In this document: positions 55,341 through 64,000 of the stretch, piece after piece | How positions within the stretch are numbered: the stretch's first letter is position 1 | Layout of the letters: the number at the start of each line of letters is the position of its first letter | From: Oegoconia quadripuncta | Lineage: Eukaryota > Arthropoda > Insecta > Lepidoptera > Autostichidae | Length of the DNA stretch: 64,000 nt | Assembly: GCA_949316235.1 (NCBI GenBank) | Contig: OX438748.1 | Coordinates: 11,039,001 to 11,103,000 of the forward strand | Reading direction: 5' to 3' | Position numbers and translations under genes: made by a program | Notes under the pieces: generated by a model | What the model was told of the DNA's origin: nothing | What the model saw: only the letters and a program-made list of their open reading frames with translations | The model's database searches: none

Positions 55341-55673
55341 TTTTTTTTATGCACGACGGGTTCGTACTTGACCTCAATCACACCTGATGTTAAGTGAAGA
55401 TGAGGTCGAAGCTGGAAGCGTACTGACCCGGAAACCCCAACACATTTGGCGGACTGGCTATCTTATCTCTGACAACCGGAACACAACAATGCTATTAACA
55501 TTGCTGCTTGGCGGCAGATTTAGATAAGATGGTGGTAGCTAGCCAGGCGGACATTTAAAATGCTCTACCACCAACCAATCCGAGTACTCAAACATGTACC
55601 CCGTTGGGGATCGAACCAGCGACCTCCGAATCGTAAACCCAATGTTGTTTACATTGAGCCACGGAGGCGGTTT
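55341..55673 (-). repeat. SINE family C, full length
   Basis: On the minus strand, accgcctccgtggctcaatg, the B box ctggttcgatccccaacggg (one box base changed), the complete body, and gttaagtacgaaccc-type end with a run of A. Very close to the copies at 30861 and 35782. Confidence 0.85.
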
Positions 55674-57460
55674 TCGTCGTTATTCTTTCGTTCGTCCACC
55701 TCTCTACATTATAGCTGAATTGCCTACTTTCCTTATTGATGTTTTTCTTGTCACTTAGGTATGTCTAACACCTATTAAAATAAGCACTTCCGAAGAAATA
55801 TCACGGTCAAAATATTCGAAATGAATAAACCTGTTCTAATGATTTACACGCATAAGTCCAGCAGTGGACGTTTTTCCGGCTGATATGATGATGATGTGAC
55901 ACGCATAAGTTATCCTTACCTGTCCATCACCAACAGGTTGTAAAAGAATTTAGGGATAAAATTTAGAGAAATGATTAATAAATATAATTTTTTTTTTAAC
56001 TATAGTAACATAAATTGATGGATGGATTCGTTGTCCAGCTCTCCTGTCTTCTCATGGAAAGTGATACAGATCCCACCATGAGAGATGCTTATGCTCTTCT
56101 ATAAGTTGTTGATGTGTATTGCATTCTCTATTACTATAGAAAACTTAAAATTCCTCTAATTTGGTTCTAAACCTGTTTTTTGTAATATTATGTTAGGTAT
56201 AAACAATGTAGATACCTACCTAATCTCAGTTTATTTACCAATATGAGGTTATCTTGCTTGTACAGTGTTAGCGGGTCAAATTTCACAAGCTCCTTATTTC
56301 ACTTTAACAGAGTTGACAATCGGTCGAAAATAGAAGTGTAAGTCTACATAATATATATGGTTCACGATTTACTGTTGTGACGTCAACAGTATACGAGTAT
56401 AATTTTTAGATCACTAAGGAGTCAGTATATCAAAAGATGTGGACAATAACTTGGAATAATAAGAACGTTGAACATACGCCAGTCAAATTGTATTGTAATA
56501 TTTAACATCGGACTGATGGTGAAATTTCAACTGTCGATAAAGACTTTGTGTAGGTAAAGCTATTATATAGATAACTCTCTAGAATCTAGATATTATGGTT
56601 TATGATAATAACTGAAGCTATCTATTGTGTATGGAAATTGCTGCTAATCTCTCGGTAATATAACTTTCCCAATGATTTGCAACAAACCGCTTTCTTGTAA
56701 ATTGCTTACAATGGAGAACGGTTAGCTATCAAATTTACAATAAATAATACTCCTCGTCTTACCAAAATTCGTCAGCTATACTAAAATATATATCAAATTT
56801 CTTTAAAATAACTTTTGAATATTCACCAAATCACAGTAGGAATCAATTCCACGTGCGACATTATTTTCTATTGGTTCCGTTTTCAGTGTTTTTGAATTAT
56901 TCGAAAACGGTATTCCGGATTTCATCAAAAAGTCAAATGTTACACCCGGTTATATTTTGTACAAAACTTTACTAATGTCAACAAACGTTAGATTTTAAGG
57001 GTAACGGTCGCTCATTATACTAACCCATGCGCAATGGTGAACCTATGTCAAACTTACGATTATTCGCATTCGACAATGAATGGGCAGGCCGATGCGTCGG
57101 GAATGCTTATGGCGTGTCTTGTCAAAGATACGAATTTTTTGAAATGCGAATGTGAATCTGTATTTTTCTAATTCGCATGACTCAAAACTCGTACCCATGG
57201 ACCCATTTCTATGAAACGGACGCAAGCTGGACATGATTTTATAGAGATTTTTAATTATATTTTGGTAACGCTATTTGGAAACATAAAATAACCATTCACT
57301 GTTTTTCGAAAAAGGAATTAATACACTACTGACTTCCTATGGATGCAGTGGAAGTTTGGCCACACACTGACAGACAAACACCATTATCCATGAAGCTAAT
57401 AAGAATTTATTACTCCCGCAGCATCATCCATAATAATTAATTTCTGATACACATAAATTA
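55674..57460. other. No recognisable gene
   Basis: Only a LINE-tail scrap (aagtccagcagtggacgttt then a gatgatgatg run, 55850-55892) stands out. Otherwise AT-rich intron. Confidence 0.3.
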
Positions 57461-57767
57461 GGAGCGTCGGTGGCTCAGCGGTTAAGACTCGGTAGCCCAG
57501 TTTTGGAGGCCCGGGTTCGATTCCCAGGCAGGCCATGTACCAACGAGTTTTTAAATATAATTTAATTATGTACATTTATCCGACTGCTTTTAAACGGTAA
57601 AAGAAAACGTCCTGAGGAAACCTGTATACCTGAGAAATAAAAATTCGAAAGCATATGATGTCCCCAACCGCATTGGGCCAGCGTGGTGGACTATGGCCCA
57701 TACTCCCTCATATACGATGGAAGGCCTATATCCCTGCAGTGGGTTGTTTTCGGGCTGAGATGATGAC
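57461..57767 (+). repeat. tRNA-derived SINE, family G, full length
   Basis: The head gcgtcggtggctcagcggtt (A box) and the B box gcccgggttcgattcccagg are well preserved. The body has gtcctgaggaaacctgtata, cgcattgggccagcgtggtg and gactatggcccatactccct, ending cgggctgagatgatga. This body is widespread in moths and butterflies. It is the only copy in the window. Confidence 0.85.
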
Positions 57768-58216
57768 ACATAAATTAAACTAGTAGTATCGTACATCTTT
57801 CGCAGTTTAGATTATATGAACCTGATTAGGATGATATTTTCAATTGTTTTAAACATATTTGTCATGGTCTAATCTTCAGTTACCTAAATCTATTCTCGAA
57901 TTTCTCGGAAATTAACTTCGGAGGGAAAGGAGAACCCGGTAGCACGCTGGAGATTGTGTGATCTGAGATTCCTATCTATCAACAACGTTTTTGAAATTTT
58001 CGTGAAATTACAAGTTTTGGCAGTACAGGAAGTTAATGGCAGACCTTGTTTATGTACAAGAAAATATAAGTAGGTACAAAAACTTGTTCCACTTTTTCAT
58101 AGATGCTTAATCCATTAATTCCACTAAGAAAGTCGTTTTGACTTCTGATACAAAGTCCTATGGTCAGATTCGTACACCATGTAAGAGATATATGGTACCT
58201 ACAAAAACTGCTGTTT

Positions 58217-58443
58217 TTCAATCTGAAAAGTTTGCTGTAATTCAAAAGTTGTTGTGAAAAAATAAAAACTCTCAAAAATTTCTTTTTTTTAAAACTTCAG
58301 TATGAATCCTTTGAGAATGTAACATGTAACAAAATCTTCAATGTGAAAAGTTTGCTGTAATTCAAAAATTGTTATGCAAATGAATCAGTCTCAAAGAAAT
58401 TTTCAAGAAACTACAGTCGGAATCCTTTGAGTATGTACTCGCA
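58217..58443. repeat. Diverged tandem duplication, period 120 bases
   Basis: gaaaagtttgctgtaattca occurs at 58224 and exactly 120 bases later at 58344. Downstream words (caaaaatttctttttt / caaagaaattttcaag; atgaatcctttgagaatgta / ggaatcctttgagtatgtac) also recur in order with substitutions. An old local duplication of unknown nature. Confidence 0.75.
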
Positions 58444-59217
58444 AATTGCACATCTTACAGGCATTAGTGTAAGATTATTTTTTATGTTCATTCCATAGAA
58501 CGATAATAATGATCTTGTGTAATGCAGTCTAGTTATAATATTTAGAAGATCCGGTGGCTTTTGTATGAAAGTTTCCGATTGTTCTAGTCTCAAGAGTACT
58601 ACTACTTACATTGTATTAGTTTAATCTCCGATTGATTCAAGTCTGTTTTGTGTAGCATGTGTGCATATTATATTCTCTTTCTAACGATTGTGCTTTATGC
58701 AAATATTAAATATGTCTCTTCGTGATGTGCTGTTAAGGTATTTAGGGGTGTGTTATTTATTAGTCAACCGCATGCTGCATTGGATTAGTAGTTTGCGTAC
58801 TGTACAGTATAATGTTTTGTCACGTGTGAAGTGAGGTATATTAGTTGCGCTCATTTGTTCAATCAACGCAGATAATGTTGATGTTCCCGGCTTGCCCTCG
58901 CCTCGATTCGCGCGACAAATTGGTAGAGACAACTAAATGTGTCATTATACTGGCAAATTTAAAATACATTTGTTGTACTTGGTTCAGTTTTTCAATCAAC
59001 GTAATTTAAAATGCTGTCCCTAATGATTTTGTTATGTAGGCAACAAAGTGAAAACCAGGAAAGTATTTGAGTTATGTCGATATATCTCGGTTCTTACATT
59101 CAAAATTACTCATTGACATATTTAGGTAGCATGACCCATAAAACCTTAGCACTTAATATTGTTACAAAAAGCCTGTCTTACGAGTATATTTCCATTGTCT
59201 CAGCTGACCATACGCCG
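58444..59217. other. No recognisable gene
   Basis: AT-rich up to the candidate promoter. A small GC-richer patch (cccggcttgccctcgcctcg) lies at 58888-58910. Confidence 0.3.
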
Positions 59218-59457
59218 TGTTTATAAACGATTGCTCTTTACTTCATTGCAAACATTATAGTCGCTGTCAGTGTCCGCCTAGCGATCGTGCTGTACCGTTC
59301 TTTCCCCGTGCCGTGCACCACCACGCGGTCTTGCGCGCCGGTCTGCCGAGTTTTGAGTGAATGTGCACTCAGGTGATTCGTCTTTCTCCAATCACACCAC
59401 TGTGTGTTCTCACCTTTCCTATCGATATCTGTTTGGATATGGTATTCCATTATCGCT
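59218..59457 (+). promoter_or_regulatory. Candidate second promoter and 5'UTR exon
   Basis: A TATA-like TTTATAAACG (59219-59228) is followed by an initiator-like TCATTG and a TCAGTG (59267). A GC-richer stretch (ctttccccgtgccgtgcacc, gcggtcttgcgcgccggtct) then ends at a consensus donor gtaagt (59458). It fits an untranslated first exon that splices to 60699. Which initiator is used is not determinable. Confidence 0.4.
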
Positions 59458-60698
59458 GTAAGTAAAGTTTGCTTTCCTTCATCGGCACGCTGTATTGTTT
59501 TGGTGACCTAGGGCATTTTAACCGGTATTTTAAAATATCAGTATCTCAAGCGTTGTTGTTTTATGGTTGGAAAAATACCTGAAAGCGTGTAATTCTGTTA
59601 CGGCTTTAGCTGACATGAAGGTTATTATCTTATCGTCGTTGCGATAAATTGCTTTCGTAGTCGATATATACAATCGATATACTATACTTTGCTTCATATG
59701 AGTTTGTATACAAGGTTCACATCAAACAGTTATTCCCGCGACCGCGAACAGTGCGCTCTCTGTTTTGTACAGTTATTTAGTGATTCTTCAGTTCCCATCA
59801 ATATTTTATTGACCGGCATTTGCATTTGTAGAGTTTTTATTGTGAATATTTTGTTTGAATGTGTTAAACAACGTTTGCGTCTTTTTAGCTGTTTCTTTAT
59901 CCTATATTTCGTGTAATTGAAACCTTATCGATATTGACATTTTGTGCCCACACGTGTAAGTTTATTATAAATTTGAAATTGTTGTAGAAATGTATCTTTA
60001 TAACATTGTTGCTAGTGTAGGTGTAAGTGTCTGAAATATTTATAATATTTATTATAACGACTATGATTCAGTAGGTGCATTGATGATAATCATGTGTCAA
60101 ATTGTCTAACTAGAACATTGCCTACTAACTAATTGTTATCTGTAACATAATGTTGGGATTCATTTTCATTCGGTAGATTTGGTTTAGAATCACATTGTAA
60201 TTGAATTGAATATAAATTGAGTAGTTTTTTTTTTCACTAAGATAACTAATATCGATTGTGAGTCAGGTTCAGGGGTTTTATCTTTTGATATCAAATACAA
60301 TGAGTCATTTCATTAGTTTCATTTTCATTACATTCTTGTATATTTCAATAATAGTCACCTGCAATAAACAATTCAAAGGGAGCCCTTTTTATAATTTGTT
60401 TGTTTCTGGCTGGCACCGCTGGCATCATCTATATACCTACCCAATTATTATTTAAATGCTTTGCTAACGGTATGTGTTTTATTACATTACCTTATGTCAC
60501 TGAGATTCATAACCTCGAAATTTAGGAGTTGCTACGTCCATATTACAAATACTGTTATTAAAAATGTCTGTTACAAGAAATTACCGATTATTTTTCCAAG
60601 CGGTTTTTACGGGTCTATATACTTTCTAAACACTACTCCTATTTTGTTTAGTTCTCCTTTTTAACAAATTGTCATTAAAATATTTTAAATTATTGTAG

Positions 60699-60829
60699 AG
60701 CTAATTCAAAATGATGCAAAATGCGAACGGCTCGATAGATGGGTTATATCCGGAGTGAAGGATGGTGGACAACGCGTCGTTTGAGTACTCGGATGAGTCT
60801 AGTGGGGAAAGCAGTTTGCAGAACCAAGG
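60699..60829 (+). other. Second exon of the alternative transcript (5'UTR plus start codon)
   Basis: It follows an acceptor ttaaattattgtag and ends in a consensus donor gtaagt. It contains a 16-codon upstream frame (60711-60758: MMQNANGSIDGLYPE, stop), then the candidate start at 60762. The upstream frame begins with two ATGs and would be expected to limit translation of the main frame. Confidence 0.5.
60762..60829 (+). CDS. Alternative N-terminal coding exon of the plus-strand gene
   Basis: Encodes MVDNASFEYSDESSGESSLQ, NQ and two bases (GG) before gtaagt. It is acidic and Ser-rich, with no recognised domain. The two-base overhang equals that of the exons at 17731-18152 and 47579-47692. All three could therefore splice to the same downstream exon, which must lie beyond the window. 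The context around the ATG (gtgaaggATGG) is favourable. That it belongs to the same gene is inferred from strand, order and phase. Confidence 0.5.
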
Positions 60830-63351
60830 GTAAGTCAGCAATTAAATAAAATGAATTAAAATTTATGGATTAATTTATTTTATTTCGCGATTCATCTCGC
60901 TTTTCAAAGGACGTAATATGTTTTATATTTAACAAACGTATATGTACACCTATTTATATTCTCACATAGTTTACTTTAAGGTATCACTTTTAACTTTAAT
61001 AAAAATCTATAACAATATTAGATCTTATGTGTTACCATATAAAGGACATTTTCCATCTTGCTTTTTTCGAATTTTTATTTAATTTACCTACCCTTAAAAA
61101 GTCATTATATTTCGAAAAACGTTCAACTCATTCCAGAAGTTGAATAAGCCTCACTTATGCTGTAAGAAAATTTGTTTTGTTTGTACTGATCTAATTTCAA
61201 TTCTTCTGATCAATATTGATTTTATACCTCTTCATGTGTTGGATCTTGATCTTCATCTCGTGACATCAAAAACTCTGTCCCAGGTACTCAGGCCGCCCTC
61301 AATGTTAATAAGTTTAACAGTTGCTATCCGTGTCGTGTTTAAATTCAATATCTGCGTTGACACGTGCGTCACACTATGTTTAATGTATCTGGAACCTTGC
61401 TCTCGTCGCCTTATTCAATTCAAAATAAACTACCTTATAGGAAGATTGTATGCAAAACCAACTTAAGTTTGCAGTTGGATGGAAGGATTTTTAGAAGACA
61501 AACTAAAATGCATCATATCTGAAAGTACAACCATTGCTGAATAGCTCGCGTCTAGTAAGATATAATTTGATGCGATGAATTTTTATGAAAATTAGGGATC
61601 ATGGTCTACATTTGAAAAGTAGCAGGCCATTATGTATGAATCTATCTGTGAATGAAACCATTGACGTTGTAACATTTTATAAAGTTTAGTTCAGTGGTGG
61701 AATAATGGTCACCTATTTTGCCCAGCTGCATACAAATGTTAGTTGATCTGTAAACATGTTTTCAGGCCTGGATACCGATTATGTATGTGGATGATATAAA
61801 GGTGGGACAAACATGGTTTCGGTCAGTTCGTGTCAGCTATCAGGGTTTTGAGTGTGGTGTCCGGTGCGTTCGTAAAATGGGAGTGTTCTTCTTAAAAAAG
61901 TATGTGTAAGTTTTGTTTATTCGGTTCAAAGTTATTTGAACAGGTTACTCATTTTGTAATTCCGGTTACGGATAGAATCAACCCAAAGACATAAGAAAAG
62001 GTGGGCTGCTGATACGGAGTTAAGCACTTTTTGCATATTGAGGAAGTAATTGTATCTCTATAAGATTGCTTGCTTGGATGATACAAAATGTATGCTGCAC
62101 AGGGGTAATACATCAGTAATCTATCTTTTTGTAACGCTCCTGAATAACCTCATTTTTTACAGTAGCTGTTGCAGAGCGGTAGAATAATGATTTTATGATA
62201 TAAAATGACTTAGTCGCAAAATGTCTTACTTCTTCAAATAACCATTTCAATGTGGTTTTATACGAAGTAGCAAATTTACGTTGTAGATAAGTATTTTTCG
62301 ACAGCATGTTTTTGAGTTATAAGTGTTGGCCCTGATCTTTGAACTTAATTTTTGTAGTTCAAGTGATGAATAGTGGTTTAAATTTTAGACTTGTTGAAAA
62401 AATCTTTATGTAATTCGCATCGTGATAATTTCGAACGGTTAAAAAAAATTGTTTTTAGTTGCCGATTTCATTATGATGTATCTTATGAATAATATAAATG
62501 TAGGCACGTACAAGCAAGAAGTTACTAATTGTTAAATTACTAGCATACATATTACGTGTAATCTCGTGAGAGATAAATTAACCTAAGAAAAACAATGTGA
62601 GCGGACGAGACAGAAAAGGGAGATCGGCGAACGTACCTTGGTCACATCAAGGTTGTGGTGTTCACAAAAAGTCAGGTTAGGAGCACCCCAATTTACGCTA
62701 ACGGGAATCTGGCCTCCAACAGAGCCAAGCCCGACGCAGAGCCTTCCGTTTTTAAACGACTTCAAAAAGGAGGAGGCTAACAATTTGGGCTTTGCATTAT
62801 TTTGTTTTATGTCTATTACTTTGAGATGTGACGGTAATAATAAATAAATACAATACAATTGGGCCCATTGAAACATTATAATTAGTTTAGTAGTTATAAT
62901 TATGGCCAATAGCAGAATAGCAATATTTCGTTGAATTTTCTTGCACTCTGGAAAACACTTCACCTACCTAATACTTCAATACCTTATTAATTAAACTACT
63001 CACGCTTAATTATATAGATAATTGAAATGATGCTAATACTTATATAATAGAATATACAAATGTTATACAAATAATATTCCTTATAATGGCAGAAAACAGA
63101 TAAATGACATCTAAATTAAAGTGACTAAGACATACTACAATTTTTTAAATGTCGGTGTGATTCAGCCTATTTCGGGATTAAGGCGTGATTTTCGGAAACT
63201 TCATAGCTAACAGATAATCTTATTTTTGATAATGTTCGTAATTGAAATATTTTTTCTGCGTTCACATTGGTGTTTACGATAGAACAAGAAAACTATGGTA
63301 GTTGGTTTTACTTTAGTGTATTTCGGAATTATACATAAAACTTGATGTGCA
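60830..63351. other. Intron, little recognised
   Basis: A fragment of the acttcaaaaa-type repeat lies at 62745-62795. The longer antisense frame at 62963-62583 runs through it and has no splice context. Otherwise AT-rich. Confidence 0.3.
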
Positions 63352-63573
63352 GTGGTGGCCTAGCAGTATATCACAGATGGGATATGACAAAGGTTGTGAC
63401 GTATCAGATTGGCGTATACAACTGGTAATAATTGCGTTAGTTTCAATTTGAATACAGCTAAATGATCATATCATGTTGGCAAATGGTGTTGCGGGTGCCC
63501 ATGGGCGGCGGTGATTGCTTTCCATCAGGTGACCCGCATGCTCGTTTGCCGCCCTCTCATATAAAAAAAAAAA
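63352..63573 (+). repeat. LINE/SINE 3' end with GCGGGTGCCCATGGGCGG tail
   Basis: gttgcgggtgcccatgggcg, gcggtgattgctttccatca, ggtgacccgcatgctcgttt then gccgccctct and a run of A: this is a very common lepidopteran 3'-end type. Upstream, gtgcagtggtggcctagcag resembles a tRNA-like A-box head, so a short SINE using a LINE tail is possible. Confidence 0.6.
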
Positions 63574-64000
63574 TATATCAATCGTATACCTTACTTAACT
63601 ACTCCAAGTATATATTTTCCTTGCCTATTCCAAAATATCAATGATCTACAATTTTTTAAATTCCATGTGCGCATGTTAATTAACAAATAGAAATAGCAAG
63701 GCTGTGTTCGTTGTTTAAAAATTATAATTAGAAGTTTATTTTCAGCATAGATGAGTAAGTAGGAATCATTAAGTTGTATCAGTTTTCACACTACGGGGTG
63801 ACTAAATAACTTGTTATGTAGTTTGGTGTATACGCAAACAGAGTGATGAAATAATAAAATTTGTTATGGCGGAAAAATTGCGGACATCACTCGTTTGTCA
63901 GTGTCACTGACGTTTTTAATGAACAACCAAACAGGTAATTGGTATAAGGGTACCTACATAAGTATGTAGTCGATTTAGACTTACAGCCGATTCCGAAATG
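63574..64000. other. No recognisable feature
   Basis: AT-rich, no exon-like frame. The window ends inside the inferred intron of the plus-strand gene. Confidence 0.3.

Noticed and set aside
62583..62963. 126-codon antisense frame
   Set aside because: It crosses a known interspersed-repeat fragment, lacks splice signals and has no recognisable domain.

Overview
The window is eukaryotic nuclear DNA, almost certainly from a moth or butterfly. It is AT-rich and gene-poor, with introns bounded by GT..AG. It is packed with short tRNA-derived SINEs, lep1-type Helitrons with GTTT-rich heads and CTAG ends, and small foldback (MITE-like) DNA transposons. There are no operons, ribosome binding sites or CRISPR arrays. 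Species and gene names cannot be fixed from the sequence alone.

Host genes. (1) On the plus strand I infer the 5' end of one large gene. A GC-rich promoter and 5'UTR (about 17.2-17.7 kb) lead into a coding exon at 17731-18152. Its donor phase fits a 114-base Gly/Pro-rich exon at 47579-47692, which implies a 29.4-kb intron. A second candidate promoter with a 5'UTR exon (59.2-59.46 kb) and an exon at 60699-60829 carries another short N-terminus. All three coding exons end in the same phase with 2 bases left over, as expected for alternative starts feeding one downstream body beyond 64 kb. I do not recognise the protein. (2) On the minus strand is a spliced gene of about 7.4 kb. It has a TATA box, a hydrophobic N-terminal exon resembling a signal peptide (38646-38590) and exons at 38523-38343 and 37648-37531. 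A Cys-rich terminal exon at 31419-31247 probably belongs to it; at least one exon between is missing. (3) At 15.1-15.9 kb a CpG-rich segment precedes an intronless, truncated OTU-type cysteine protease reading frame that resembles transposon-borne OTU domains.

The most striking structure is directly downstream of that OTU frame: a 695-base inverted repeat (15957-16651). Its two 319-base arms differ at only two positions, and both differences become G-U wobbles in a plus-strand transcript. It could make a very long hairpin RNA, or it could be a recent foldback insertion or an assembly artefact.

Mobile DNA by region. 0-15 kb: SINEs of two families, Harbinger-like MITEs (one inserted in a SINE), an exact 61-base duplication, and Helitrons including an intact non-autonomous copy at 14489-14961. 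21-31 kb: a SINE split by a palindromic insert, LINE remnants, and short perfect palindromes. 31-38 kb: a cluster of nested elements around the minus-strand gene. 41-46 kb: a hAT-like element, a TTAA-flanked element, a 29-base minisatellite, the 3' end of a LINE reverse transcriptase and another Harbinger-like MITE. 48-58 kb: a Helitron carrying a SINE, several SINEs and a 120-base tandem duplication. Long stretches between these show nothing I can support.
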